DNA from: Streptomyces katrae
GTDB taxonomy: Bacteria; Actinomycetota; Actinomycetes; Streptomycetales; Streptomycetaceae
NCBI RefSeq assembly: GCF_000717655.1
Contig: NZ_JNZY01000026.1
Location: forward strand, 62,001 to 126,000
Direction: 5' to 3'
Length of the DNA: 64,000 nt
Each line of letters begins with the position of its first letter. Positions within the stretch are counted from its first letter, which is position 1. Positions 16,931-26,411 of the stretch are shown here, one piece after another. The notes under the pieces are model-generated. The model did not search any database. It had not been told where the DNA came from and saw only the letters and a list, made by a program, of their open reading frames with translations. Made by a program: the position numbers and the translations under genes.

Positions 16931-17941
16931 ATGCCGTCCGCGCACACTTCTCTTCCCGTCATCGATCTCTCCCAGGCCGACGACCCGGCCCAGCGGGGCG
17001 ACTTCCTGAAGCAGCTGCACGCGGCAGCCCGGGACACCGGCTTCCTGCACCTGACCGGGCACGGCATCACCGATGCGGAGACCGCCCGCGTCCTTGAGCT
17101 GACCAGGGCTTTCTTCGCCCTGCCCGAGGCCGACCGGCTCGCCGTGAGCAACCTGAACTCGCCGCACTTCCGCGGCTACACCCGTATCGGCCACGAGCTG
17201 ACCGGCGGGGCCTCCGACTGGCGCGACCAGCTGGACGTCGGCGCCGAGCGCCCGGCGCCGGTGGTGGGCCCCGACGACCCGCCGTACCTGTGGCTGGAGG
17301 GCCCGAACCAGTGGCCGCAGGCCCTGCCGGAACTGCGTCCGGTCGTGCTGGAGTGGCAGTCCCGGCTGGCCGCGGTGGCGCACCGCCTGCTGCAGGAGCT
17401 GCTGACGTCGATCGGCGCCCCCTCCGACTTCTTCGACGAGGCCTTCGCGGACCGGCCGCACCTGCACACGAAGCTGATCCGCTACCCGGGCTCCTCCCCG
17501 ACCGGCGCCGACCAGGGGGTCGGGGCCCACAAGGACTACGGCTTCCTGACGCTGCTGCTGCAGGACTCGGTGGGCGGCCTGCAGGTCCGGCAGGGCGACG
17601 GGTTCCTGGACGTCCCGCCGATGCCGGGTGCGTTCGTGGTCAACCTGGGCGAGCTGCTGGAGATCGCGACGGAGGGGTACCTGGTGGCCACGGACCACCG
17701 GGTGGTCAGCCCGCCGGGGGCGGTGGAGCGGTACTCGGTGCCGTTCTTCTACAACCCCCGGCTCGACGCGGTGGTGGAGACGGTTCCCGGGGAGTACCTG
17801 CGCTCGGCGCCGGGGGTCGCGCACGACGCGTCGAACCCGCTGCACGCGGAGTACGGCCGCAACGAGCTGAAGGGCTGGACCCGGGCCCACCCGGCGGTGG
17901 CCCGCCGCTGGCACCCGGAACTCGTCGCCTCGGGCACGTAG
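16931..17941 (+). CDS. Isopenicillin N synthase-type Fe(II)/2-oxoglutarate-family oxygenase
   Basis: A 336-residue cupin-fold non-heme iron enzyme of the IPNS/plant-2OG group. The iron ligands are visible as His200 and Asp202 in GAHKDYGF and His256 in ATDHRVV. Arg267 and Ser269 in VERYS match the R-x-S that binds the cosubstrate. The N-terminal DIOX_N region (VIDLSQADDPAQRGDFLKQL) is intact. The substrate is unknown and there is no biosynthetic cluster around it. The ATG at 16931 follows a GGAG site. The upstream leader peptide suggests its expression responds to cysteine or translation state. Confidence 0.88.
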   Translation: MPSAHTSLPVIDLSQADDPAQRGDFLKQLHAAARDTGFLHLTGHGITDAETARVLELTRAFFALPEADRLAVSNLNSPHFRGYTRIGHELTGGASDWRDQLDVGAERPAPVVGPDDPPYLWLEGPNQWPQALPELRPVVLEWQSRLAAVAHRLLQELLTSIGAPSDFFDEAFADRPHLHTKLIRYPGSSPTGADQGVGAHKDYGFLTLLLQDSVGGLQVRQGDGFLDVPPMPGAFVVNLGELLEIATEGYLVATDHRVVSPPGAVERYSVPFFYNPRLDAVVETVPGEYLRSAPGVAHDASNPLHAEYGRNELKGWTRAHPAVARRWHPELVASGT

Positions 17942-17962
17942 CCCCTGCCAGGCCACCGGGGC

Positions 17963-18000
17963 GCCGCCTCCGCAGCACGGGCGGCTGCGGAGAGGGCGGC
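17963..18000. terminator. Hairpin between the oxygenase and pkaB
   Basis: CTCCGCAG (17968-17975) pairs with CTGCGGAG (17985-17992), and flanking GCC/GGC bases extend it imperfectly. It lies between two convergent genes. Confidence 0.5.
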
Positions 18001-19262
18001 TACGGCTTCGACGGGGCCGAGTGCTTGCCGTCCTGCGGGGGTGGCGGCTCGTCGCCGGAGGCGGCCAGCCAGCCGCCGACGCCGAGGGCCGCCGCCAGGG
18101 CGACGGCTCCGGCCGTCAGCGCCAGGCGCCGCTTGCGGGCCGTCTCCGCGCGATGGCGGGCCGAACCCGGCCGGTGGCCGCCCGCGGGGCGGGGGACCCG
18201 GGCCGTGCCCAGCGCGCCCCCGGCCAGCTCGTCCGGCCCCGGTACCCGCATCGAGGTGTGCGTGTCCCGGTTCGAGTCCGTCGCGGAGCCCGGCACCAGC
18301 GGGACCACCCCGCGGCGGCGGACCGGGCCGCCGCCGGCTTCCACCGGCTGCGCCGACTCCGGCTCGGGCTCCGGGTCGTCCGGCTCGTCCACGTCCAGCG
18401 GCGGCATCCCGGCCAGCAGGGGGAGCAGGTCCCGCAGCCGGACCGACAGCTCCGACGCGCGAAGGCGCGACGCCGGCGCCTTCGCGAGGCACTCCACGAT
18501 CAGCTGCCACAGCTCGTCGGGGATCCCGGGGAGGGGGACGACGGTCTCCGTCACGTGCCGGCGCAGGACCGCCCCCGGGTGGCCCCCGCCGAACGGTGTG
18601 AAGCCCGCCAGCAGTTCGTACAGGACGGTCGCCAGGGCGTATATGTCCACCGCAGCCCGCGGCGGCAGGCCCTCCACGATCTCCGGCGCCAGGTAGTCCG
18701 GGGTGCCGATGATCCGGGTCGTCGGGGCCGAGGCCCGCGCGCCCGGCACCCCGGCGGCCCGCCGCGGCGAGTCGATCAGCTTGGCCACGCCGAAGTCCGT
18801 CAGCAGCGCCGGGTGGGATCCGCCCGGTCCCAGCGGCCCCTGCATGTCCAGCAGGACGTTCTCCGGCTTCACGTCCCGGTGCACGACCCCGGCCGCATGC
18901 GCCGCCGCCAGCGCGTCCGCGACGTCGGCGACGATCGCCACGGCCGCCTCGGGGGCGAGCCGGCGCTCCCGGTCGAGGCGCGTGCGCAGGTCCGTACCGC
19001 GTACGAGGTCCATGACCAGGGCCAGATCGTTGCCGTCGACGACGAGGTCGCGGACGGAGACGACGTGGGGGTGGTCCAGGCCGAGCAGCGCGCTGCGCTC
19101 CTGGACGAAGCGCCCGACCAGCTCCTGGTCGGACGCGAGGTCCTCGCGCAGCAGTTTTACGGCGACGGGCCCGTCCGGCCCCTCGCCCAGCCACACCGTG
19201 CCCGCGCTGCCGCGCCCCAGGATCTGGTGCGCGGTGTACCGGCTGCCGATCTTCCGTGCCAC
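18000..19262 (-). CDS. pkaB: Transmembrane Ser/Thr protein kinase PkaB
   Basis: A 420-residue Hanks-type kinase. The kinase domain spans about residues 8-270: glycine loop LGRGSAGTVWLG, VAVKLL lysine, HRDVKPENVLLD catalytic loop, TDFGVAKL, and APEIVEG. A proline/glutamate-rich linker follows, then one transmembrane helix (LALTAGAVALAAALGVGGWL) and a short outer tail. Start choice: the GTG at 19262 follows GAGGGAG and gives VARKIGSRYTAHQ, while 34 further in-frame codons look non-native. Length and its position next to a longer kinase match PkaB of S. coelicolor. Confidence 0.9.
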   Translation of the reverse strand: MARKIGSRYTAHQILGRGSAGTVWLGEGPDGPVAVKLLREDLASDQELVGRFVQERSALLGLDHPHVVSVRDLVVDGNDLALVMDLVRGTDLRTRLDRERRLAPEAAVAIVADVADALAAAHAAGVVHRDVKPENVLLDMQGPLGPGGSHPALLTDFGVAKLIDSPRRAAGVPGARASAPTTRIIGTPDYLAPEIVEGLPPRAAVDIYALATVLYELLAGFTPFGGGHPGAVLRRHVTETVVPLPGIPDELWQLIVECLAKAPASRLRASELSVRLRDLLPLLAGMPPLDVDEPDDPEPEPESAQPVEAGGGPVRRRGVVPLVPGSATDSNRDTHTSMRVPGPDELAGGALGTARVPRPAGGHRPGSARHRAETARKRRLALTAGAVALAAALGVGGWLAASGDEPPPPQDGKHSAPSKP

Positions 19263-19412
19263 GACTGCTCCCTCAGCGGCTGGCGTACGCACCAAAGCTA
19301 CGCGGCCGGGTGGGGGTTGGACGCCCCGGAACGCGGCGACCTTCACTTCTGGGGGCGAAATCACGTCCCAGAAGTCGACAAATCCACGAAGTCGGCGCTA
19401 CGAGGGCCCGGT

Positions 19413-21170
19413 TCAGGGCGTGCCGGTGCCCGTTCCGCCGCCCGTGGCGTCGCCGATCGCGCCGACCCAGTCGACGATGTCGGAGCCCCAGGTCCACAGC
19501 TGGTCCCACCAGCCCTTGCCGGTGCCGACCCACTCCTGGAGCGGGGTGAGCTCCCAGACCAGCCAGCCCGCCACGACGAACAGCAGGATCATGACCAGGC
19601 AGCCCTTGAGGCAGCCCAGGCCCGGGATCTTGACCGGGTTGGCGCTGCGGCGGCGCGGCTCGCGCGGCTCCCGGGGGGCGCGCTGCGGCGGCGGGGCCTG
19701 CGGAGGCTGCTGCTGCGGGGGCGCCTGGCGCTGGGGCTGCTGCTGGTACGGGGGCTGCTGCGGCTGCTGGTACTGCTGGGGCGGCGGCTGCGGCTGGTAG
19801 TACGGCTGCTGCTGCGGAGGCTGCTGGTGCTGCGGCGGCTGGGGGCGCTGCGGCTGGTACGGCTGCTGCGGCGGGCCCTGCCGGTACTGCGGGGGCTGCT
19901 GCGGCCGTTGCTGCGGCGGCGGGGGTGCCTGGCGCTGCGGGCGCCGGCGCAGCGGGTCCTCGCTCGGGTCGAGGTACTGCATCTGCGTCTGCTCGTTGCG
20001 GTCGCGCGCGGCCCGCATCTGCGACTGCCACGGGTGCGGCTGGTCCGGCTGCACCGGGGGCATGACCGAGGTCGGGTCCGCGCCGGGGCCGCCCGCGCTG
20101 GGCAGCACCGAGGTGGCGTCGGCGGCGCCGATCGGCGGGAGCACGCTGGTCATGCCGTTCGGGTCGTACGCGCCCATCGGCGACGCGGTGGCGCTACGGC
20201 CGGGCAGGGCCTGGGTCGGGTCGGCGGCGCCGCCCGGGGTCTCGGGGACCGGAGCGGGCGAGGGGTCGGGCGCGAGCAGCGCGCCGACGCCGAGAGCCGC
20301 CTCCACCTCGGAGGGGGCGCTGTGCACGCCGATGCCGGAGGCGACCACGCGCAGTCCGCGGGCCAGGTTCTCGGCGCTGGGGCGCTCGTTCGGCTCCTTG
20401 CGCAGGCAGCGCTCGATGACGATCCAGAGCGGCTCGGGCACGTTCGCCGGGCGCTGCGGGTCCTCGCTGAGGTGGCGGTGGAGCACTTCGAGGGCGGTGC
20501 CCCCGGCGAACGGCGGGCGTCCGGTGACCAGTTCGTACAGCAGGATGCCGGCGCCGTAGATGTCGACCGCGGAGGTCTGCGGGCGGCCCTCGGCGGACTC
20601 GGGGGCGACGTAGGCGGGGGTGCCGACGAACTCGTGCGTGCGGGTCAGGCCCGGGGAGTCGGCGAGGCGGGCGATGCCGAAGTCGGTGAGCATCGGCTTC
20701 ATCTGGCCGCCGCGCTCGTCCAGCAGGACGTTGGCGGGCTTCAGGTCGCGGTGGACCACGCCGTCGGCGTGGCTGGCGGCGAGCGCGTCCGCGATCTGGG
20801 CGGTCAGCAGGCTCGCCGCGACCGGCGTGAAGGGGCCGTTCTGCCGGATGTACTTGTGCAGGTCCGGGCCGTCGATCAGGTCCATGACGAGGGCGAGGAG
20901 ATCGCCCTCGACGACGAGGTCGCGGGTGCGCACGATGTTCGGGTGCGTCAGGCGCAGCAGGACCGAGCGCTCCCGCAGGAAGCGCATGACGATGTCCGCG
21001 TCCTGGGCCAGCTCCTCCTTGAGGACCTTGATGGCCACGGTCTCGCCGGGCTGCCCGGCGACGGCTGCCTCCGCGCCGGCGGTCTCCCGCTGGCGGGCAC
21101 GCCAGACGGTGCCCGTGGCGCCGCGTCCGAGCGGCTCCTCGAGCAGGTACTTGCTGCCGACTGGCCGCAC
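19413..21170 (-). CDS. pkaA: Transmembrane Ser/Thr protein kinase PkaA with Pro/Gln-rich linker
   Basis: A 585-residue Hanks-type kinase. The N-terminal kinase domain (about residues 8-275) has LGRGATGTVWRA, VAIKVL, HRDLKPANVLLD, TDFGIARL and APESAEG. The linker holds three copies of a T-S-V-[L/M]-P motif at about residues 335-370, then over 100 residues of Pro/Gln/Tyr-rich low complexity. A transmembrane helix (residues about 515-540) and a tryptophan-rich outer tail end the protein. The GTG at 21170 follows GGGAG. It lies upstream of pkaB on the same strand and divergent from an FHA protein. A TAGAGT -10 box is at 21231-21236. Confidence 0.9.
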   Translation of the reverse strand: MRPVGSKYLLEEPLGRGATGTVWRARQRETAGAEAAVAGQPGETVAIKVLKEELAQDADIVMRFLRERSVLLRLTHPNIVRTRDLVVEGDLLALVMDLIDGPDLHKYIRQNGPFTPVAASLLTAQIADALAASHADGVVHRDLKPANVLLDERGGQMKPMLTDFGIARLADSPGLTRTHEFVGTPAYVAPESAEGRPQTSAVDIYGAGILLYELVTGRPPFAGGTALEVLHRHLSEDPQRPANVPEPLWIVIERCLRKEPNERPSAENLARGLRVVASGIGVHSAPSEVEAALGVGALLAPDPSPAPVPETPGGAADPTQALPGRSATASPMGAYDPNGMTSVLPPIGAADATSVLPSAGGPGADPTSVMPPVQPDQPHPWQSQMRAARDRNEQTQMQYLDPSEDPLRRRPQRQAPPPPQQRPQQPPQYRQGPPQQPYQPQRPQPPQHQQPPQQQPYYQPQPPPQQYQQPQQPPYQQQPQRQAPPQQQPPQAPPPQRAPREPREPRRRSANPVKIPGLGCLKGCLVMILLFVVAGWLVWELTPLQEWVGTGKGWWDQLWTWGSDIVDWVGAIGDATGGGTGTGTP

Positions 21171-21640
21171 GTCTCGCGCTCCCTGCTGTCGTCCTGCTGT
21201 GGTTCGTTTCGTGGTTCGTTTTTCCGGCCCACTCTAGGGGGTGTCCCCGGGGAAGACGCGGGCTGCCGGGGGTTGGTTGCCGCACATATATACGAAGAGT
21301 GATGTTTGCCGGGGTATGCCGGGGGCGATTTTCCCCCGGGGTTGCCCGGCAGTCCTCGGCTTTCCCCGGCTTTCGCCGGCTCGTATGTCCGGATGCGCAC
21401 CCCGGGCGGACGAGGGGTGCGATCATTCAAGATCATTTATTGGCCCGTGCCGGGCGTGTTGTCCGTGACAGGTGCGAGGATGCACCCGTACGGAACGGCC
21501 GGGACGGGAGCCCCGCCTTCCGGGCAGACCTGACCGGACGACGCGCCGTGCCGGGTGGGGGGTTGATCGGGCAGGCACGCCCGTCGTACCCCTGCCGGGC
21601 GCACGCACCGCGCACCGCGCAGAAGGGACCGCTGACGGCG
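21171..21640. promoter_or_regulatory. Divergent promoter region between pkaA and the FHA-FtsK gene
   Basis: This 470-base interval contains no convincing gene. On the minus strand TAGAGT (21231-21236) is a good -10 box for pkaA. The pkaA leader that follows holds short repeats: CGAACCAC twice, then AGCAGG twice. An AT-rich island, CACATATATACG, lies near 21282-21293. Around 21310-21350 repeated TGCCGGGG units and a GGGGGC/CCCCC hairpin are visible. For the plus strand I found no consensus promoter. Confidence 0.5.
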
Positions 21641-24600
21641 ATGCAGATCCGGCTGACCGTCCTTGGGTCGCGCAGCGGCCACCAGACCGCGCCCGCCGGC
21701 TGTGACGTGCTCGTCACCGCGCCCGTGGGCACCGCCCTCGCCGCCGTGGCCTCCGGCCTGGCGGCGACCGTCGGCGGACCCGACACCGGCGGCACGGTCG
21801 TGCTGTACGCCGGCACGGAGCGGCTCGACCTCCAGCGGCGGGTGCTCGGTGAGCCGCCGCTCGTGGACGGGGCGGTGCTGGGGCTGCACGCGCCGGTGCC
21901 GGACGTCCTGCCGGACGGGACGGACGGCGCGCAGCTGCACGTGGTGGCGGGCCCTGACGCGGGCGGGGTGCACCTGCTGCACCCCGGGGCGATCCGGATC
22001 GGGCGCTCGGCCGACGCCGATGTCCCGCTGGACGACCCGGACGTGTCGCGGCTGCACTGCGCGGTGACGGTGATGCCGGACGGGCGGGTGACGGTGGCCG
22101 ACCTGAACTCCACGAACGGCACGACGGTGGACGGTGCGGTGGTCGGGTCGCAGCCGGTGGCGCTGCCGCCGGGTGCTTTGCTCCGCATCGGGGAATCGAC
22201 CCTCCGCCTGGCTCCCGACGCGGCGTCCCCGCTCCCGGTCGTCCCGGACCTGGAGGGCCACCTCTCCCTGGCGGGCCCGCCCCGCCCGGGCAGCGCACCG
22301 TCCGAGGGGGGCCCGGCGCCCTCCCGGCCGGGGGCGGCCGGCTCTGCCGCTGCCCGGCAGGGATCGTTCCCCCACCCCGCCCCTTCCCGAAACGGGGGCT
22401 CCGCCCCCGACCCCGCAGCGGACCCCGGCGCCTCCGGCGCCGACCGGACCTCCGGCCGGCCCTCCGGGCCAGGACGGGCCGGCGGAGCAGAACACGGCCC
22501 GGCGCACGGGACACCGCCCGGCGCGGGCCGGGCCGGGGCCGGGCACGGCGCCGACGGCAGTGGCCGGGGCGGCGCAGCCGGATCCCGCCCGGGCTCGGCG
22601 CCCGGCGGGCCCTCCGGGGCCGCTTCGGGGACGGGCCTGCACATCGGCACGCCCGGCGCCGGCCAGGCCGGTCAGACCGCCGCTCCGCACGGCGCCCCCG
22701 GCGCCGGGCGGAGCGGCGCAACCGAACCCGGCGCGGGCGGGCAGGGGGGGTCCGGCGAGGAGCGGGCCGGGGGTGAACAGCGCGGGGGGCTCCGGCGCGG
22801 GATCGGGGCCTGGGCGCGGAAGTGGGTCCGGGGGGACGAGGGGCCCCCGAACGGGAGCGCCGTCGCCGAGGCGGGCGTGACCGCCGTGCCCGACGCCGAT
22901 GATCCTGCCGCGCTGCTGCTGGCCGCGCTCGGGCCGACCCGGCGGTTGTGGTCCCGTACCCGGGGGCAGCTCGACGTCGGCCTCGGGGCCGGCAGCCGGA
23001 TCGCGTTCCAGGACGTCGGCTCGCTCGGCATCGCCGGGCCCCGCGGGCGGCTGGCCGGGGTCGCCCGGTCGGTCGTCGCCCAGCTCGCCGGGCTGCACGC
23101 GCCGGGCGAGCTGGAGATCGTGCTCCTCGCCGCCGACCGGGCGCGCGGTGCCGCCGAGCGGCGCGGCGACTGGGGGTGGCTCGGCTGGCTGCCGCACGTG
23201 CGCGCCGCGCACGGCCAGGACTGCCGGCTGCTCCTCGCGTACGACCGCGACCAGGCCGCCGCCCGCACCGGTGAGCTGACCCGCCGCCTCGACGACAGTC
23301 CCCTCGGCACGCACTGGGCCGCCGCCGAGCCCGGCAGCGTCCGTGAAGCCGCGTACGCCCACCAGGGCCCGTACACGCTCCTCGTCGTCGACGGCGATCC
23401 CGGCTCCGGGGCGCTGCGCGACATCACCGGCCGGCTCGCCTCGCACGGGCCGGCCGCCGGGATCCACGTCCTCGTGCTGGCCGAGACCCCGGCCGCCACG
23501 CCCGCCTCCCCGCTCGCCGAGACGTACGAAGCCGCCTGCGCGAGCAGCCCCGCCTTCCGGGACTGCGGGGCGGTCGCCCTGCTCAGCGGCGATGTGGCCA
23601 CGACCGTACGGGCGTTCACGGTGACCGGTGGCAAGCCGGTCCCGCCCGGCACCACCGCCACCGCCGACGCCGTCTCCGCGGCCTGGGCCGAGCGGTTCGC
23701 CCGGGCCCTGGCCCCGCTGCGCGCGGAGCCCTCCCCCGCCGCGCCCCGGCGGGCCGTCGCCGCCGCGCTGCCGAACACCGCACGCCTGCTGGACGAGTTG
23801 GGGCTGGCCCGGGCCACCCCGGCCTCCCTGATGGCCCGTTGGGCCGCCGCCACCGACCAGGGGCAGGAGGTGGGCGGCCGCGCCGAGCTCGTGCTCGGCA
23901 GCGGGCGCCGCGGGCCGGTCGGGGCCGAACTCGTCCAGGACGGTCCGCACCTCCTCGTCGAGGGGCCCGCCGGCAGCGGCCGTACCGAGCTCCTGCGGGC
24001 GGTGGCCGCCTCCCTCTCCGCGGCCGCCCGGCCCGACCGGCTGGGCCTCGTCCTGCTGGACGGGGCCGGCGGCGAGCGCGGCGACGGGCTGCAGCCCTGC
24101 ACCGAGCTCCCGCACGTCGCCGCCCACCTCGTGGCCTCCGACCCGGTCCGGATGCGGGAGTTCGCGCAGGCCCTCGGCGCCGAGCTGAAGCGCCGGGCCG
24201 AGCTCCTGGACGGGGTTCCGTTCGCCGAGTGGCACGCCCGGCACGAGGTGTCCGACCGGATGGTCTCGCCACGTCGGCCCGGCCCCGGGGAGCTGCTCGG
24301 CGACCTCGACCCGCAGCGCACGGGCACCCTCCGGCTGCGCACCGCCGCCCCGCGTACCGAGCCTGCCGGGCCGAGCCCGCTGCCCCGGCTGGTGGTGCTG
24401 GTGGACGACTTCGACGCGCTGGTCGCGCCGGGGCTCGGCAGTACGGGCCGCCCCGCCGCCGGCTCCGTCGTACGGGCGCTGGACGCGGTGGCCCGCGACG
24501 GCGCCCGGCTCGGCGTGCACCTGGTGGCCGCCAGCGCCCGCCCGGACCGTACGGCCGACAGCGAGCTGTCCCGTACGAAGCCGCTCCGGATCGATCTGGA

Positions 24601-24901
24601 CGCCCCCGACCAGCCGGGTCCCGGCCGGGGCCTGCTGCGGTACGCGGACGGGCGGACGGTCCCGTTCCAGGCCGGCCGGGTGACCGGCCGGATCCCGCGG
24701 ACGGCGACGCAGCGGCCGACCGTGGTGCCGGTGGAGTGGGAGCGGATGGGCGATCCTCCGGCCCGTCGGCCCGTGCGCGAGCTGGGCAACGGGCCCACCG
24801 ACCTGGCGCTGCTGGCGAGCGCCCTGGACCGGGCCTCGCACCTGGTCTCGGCGATACCCGTGCTGTTCCCGCCGGCGCCGCCGGCCGCCCCGGCGCCGTG
24901 A
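21641..24901 (+). CDS. FHA domain and FtsK/SpoIIIE-like ATPase protein
   Basis: A 1086-residue protein. Residues about 100-190 are an FHA phosphothreonine-binding domain, with IRIGRSADADVPL, SRLHC and DLNSTNGTTVDG. Residues about 195-410 are a Gly/Pro/Ala-rich linker. The rest resembles the FtsK/SpoIIIE ATPases of EccC (type VII secretion), with a P-loop GPAGSGRTELLRAV in which the usual lysine is Arg781, and Walker B RLVVLVDDFDAL. The ATG at 21641 (MQIRLTVLGSRSG) fits the family, with AGAAGGGA twelve bases upstream. Next to kinases PkaA and PkaB, it is a natural reader of their phosphorylation. No WXG100 genes are nearby. Confidence 0.82.
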   Translation: MQIRLTVLGSRSGHQTAPAGCDVLVTAPVGTALAAVASGLAATVGGPDTGGTVVLYAGTERLDLQRRVLGEPPLVDGAVLGLHAPVPDVLPDGTDGAQLHVVAGPDAGGVHLLHPGAIRIGRSADADVPLDDPDVSRLHCAVTVMPDGRVTVADLNSTNGTTVDGAVVGSQPVALPPGALLRIGESTLRLAPDAASPLPVVPDLEGHLSLAGPPRPGSAPSEGGPAPSRPGAAGSAAARQGSFPHPAPSRNGGSAPDPAADPGASGADRTSGRPSGPGRAGGAEHGPAHGTPPGAGRAGAGHGADGSGRGGAAGSRPGSAPGGPSGAASGTGLHIGTPGAGQAGQTAAPHGAPGAGRSGATEPGAGGQGGSGEERAGGEQRGGLRRGIGAWARKWVRGDEGPPNGSAVAEAGVTAVPDADDPAALLLAALGPTRRLWSRTRGQLDVGLGAGSRIAFQDVGSLGIAGPRGRLAGVARSVVAQLAGLHAPGELEIVLLAADRARGAAERRGDWGWLGWLPHVRAAHGQDCRLLLAYDRDQAAARTGELTRRLDDSPLGTHWAAAEPGSVREAAYAHQGPYTLLVVDGDPGSGALRDITGRLASHGPAAGIHVLVLAETPAATPASPLAETYEAACASSPAFRDCGAVALLSGDVATTVRAFTVTGGKPVPPGTTATADAVSAAWAERFARALAPLRAEPSPAAPRRAVAAALPNTARLLDELGLARATPASLMARWAAATDQGQEVGGRAELVLGSGRRGPVGAELVQDGPHLLVEGPAGSGRTELLRAVAASLSAAARPDRLGLVLLDGAGGERGDGLQPCTELPHVAAHLVASDPVRMREFAQALGAELKRRAELLDGVPFAEWHARHEVSDRMVSPRRPGPGELLGDLDPQRTGTLRLRTAAPRTEPAGPSPLPRLVVLVDDFDALVAPGLGSTGRPAAGSVVRALDAVARDGARLGVHLVAASARPDRTADSELSRTKPLRIDLDAPDQPGPGRGLLRYADGRTVPFQAGRVTGRIPRTATQRPTVVPVEWERMGDPPARRPVRELGNGPTDLALLASALDRASHLVSAIPVLFPPAPPAAPAP

Positions 24902-24949
24902 GCCCCGATCCCTGACCCCGCGACACGCGGTGACACGGCTGAGGCGGTA

Positions 24950-24978
24950 TTGCGGGGGTGCGCGGCTCGGCGTAGACC
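24950..24978 (+). promoter_or_regulatory. Vegetative-type promoter of the ABC importer operon
   Basis: TTGCGG (24950-24955), a 17-base spacer and TAGACC (24973-24978) match the HrdB-type consensus. Transcription would start near 24985, about 35 bases before the lipoprotein gene. Confidence 0.65.
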
Positions 24979-25018
24979 TTGTGGGACCAGTCACACCACG
25001 GGCATCGGGGGCAGAGCC

Positions 25019-26407
25019 ATGCGCAGGCAGGGAACGAGCCGTACGACGAACCGTAGAAGCAGCCGCGCCGCCGCCTGGACGGCACTCGCGGCCGCGGGCG
25101 CCCTCGCGCTGAGCGCGTGCGGGGACGGCGGGGGCAAGAAGGACGGCCCGCCGCAGGGCGGGGAGGCGCCCACGGCCGGGCAGCGGGTGGAATTACCGAA
25201 GCTGAACGGCGAGAAGCTGGAGGTCGCGGCGGTCTGGACGGGGCCGGAGCAGGCGAACTTCACGAAGGTCCTGAAGGAGTTCGAGAAGCGGACGGGTGCC
25301 ACGGTCACCTTCGTCCCGGCCCAGGACCCGATCGTCACCTTCCTCGGTACGAAGATCGCGGGCGGCCAGCCGCCGGACGTGGCGCTGCTGCCGCAGGTCG
25401 GGGCCCTGGTCTCGGCGGTGCAGAACAAGTGGGTGCAGCCGGTCGGCCCGGAGGCCAAAGCGCAGCTCGACAAGAACTACTCGGACGGCTGGAAGAAGCT
25501 CGGCGCGGTCGACAGCACCCAGTACGGGGTGTACTACAAGGCCGCCAACAAGTCGCTGGTCTGGTACAACGCGAAGGCCTTCGAGGCGGCGGGCGTGCAG
25601 CCGCCGAAGACCTGGAAGGAGCTGCTGACCGCGGCCGACACCCTCTCCGCGTCCGGTACCCCGGCCGTCTCGGTGGCCGGTGCGGACGGCTGGACCCTGA
25701 CGGACTGGTTCGAGAACGTCTACCTCTCGCAGGCGGGCCCGCAGAAGTACGACCAGCTCTCCAAGCACCAGATCAAGTGGACGGACGACAGCGTCAAGCA
25801 GGCGCTGACCACCCTCGGCGAGCTGTTCGGGCGCAAGGACTTCCTGGCGGGCGGCCCGAGCGGGGCGCTGGCCACCGAGTTCCCGAAGTCGGTGACGCAG
25901 ACCTTCACCGGGGGCGACCGGCCGGCGGCCGCGATGGTCTACGAGGGCGACTTCGTGGCGGTGAACATCGGGCAGACCGAGGCGAAGGTGGGCGAGGACG
26001 CCCTCGTCTTCCCGTTCCCGGCGGTCGGCGGCAAGGCGCCGGTGGTCTCGGGCGGCGACGTCGCGGTCGCGCTGAAGCCGTCGGCCGGGGCGCAGGCGCT
26101 GCTGACGTTCCTGGCCTCACCGGACGCGGCGGAGATCCAGGCCCGCGAGGGCGGTTTCGTCTCCCCGAACAAGTCCGTCGACCCGAAGGCCTATCCGAAC
26201 GACATCCAGCGGGACATCGCCAAGGCCCTGATCGCGGCGGGCGACGACTTCCGCTTCGACATGTCGGACCAGGCCCCGGCGGCATTCGGCGGGACCCCGG
26301 GCGCGGGCGAGTGGAAGGCGCTGCAGGACTTCCTGGCGAACCCGTCGGACGTGGCGGGCATCCAGGCCAGACTGGAGGCGGACGCGGCCAAGGCCTACGG
26401 GAACTGA
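25019..26407 (+). CDS. ABC importer substrate-binding lipoprotein (sugar family 1)
   Basis: A 462-residue extracellular solute-binding lipoprotein. The signal peptide begins RRQGTSRTTNRRSSR and ends with lipobox LSAC, so Cys34 would be lipid-modified. A Gly/Lys/Pro linker follows, then a MalE-like two-lobe fold (LEVAAVWTGPEQANF, TGATVTFVPAQDP, PPDVALLPQVG). The ligand is probably a carbohydrate but cannot be specified. The ATG at 25019 is preceded by a weak GGGGG. It heads an operon with two permease genes; the ATPase is not encoded here, as is usual for Streptomyces sugar importers that share MsiK. Confidence 0.9.
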   Translation: MRRQGTSRTTNRRSSRAAAWTALAAAGALALSACGDGGGKKDGPPQGGEAPTAGQRVELPKLNGEKLEVAAVWTGPEQANFTKVLKEFEKRTGATVTFVPAQDPIVTFLGTKIAGGQPPDVALLPQVGALVSAVQNKWVQPVGPEAKAQLDKNYSDGWKKLGAVDSTQYGVYYKAANKSLVWYNAKAFEAAGVQPPKTWKELLTAADTLSASGTPAVSVAGADGWTLTDWFENVYLSQAGPQKYDQLSKHQIKWTDDSVKQALTTLGELFGRKDFLAGGPSGALATEFPKSVTQTFTGGDRPAAAMVYEGDFVAVNIGQTEAKVGEDALVFPFPAVGGKAPVVSGGDVAVALKPSAGAQALLTFLASPDAAEIQAREGGFVSPNKSVDPKAYPNDIQRDIAKALIAAGDDFRFDMSDQAPAAFGGTPGAGEWKALQDFLANPSDVAGIQARLEADAAKAYGN

Positions 26408-26411
26408 TCCC

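Noticed and set aside
19640..19960. Tandem repeat or CRISPR-like array
   Set aside because: The repetitive bases encode the Pro/Gln-rich linker of PkaA; there are no regular spacers.
22290..22800. Separate gene or repeat element
   Set aside because: The repetitive Gly/Pro/Ala-coding stretch is the linker inside the FHA-FtsK-like protein and stays in its frame.
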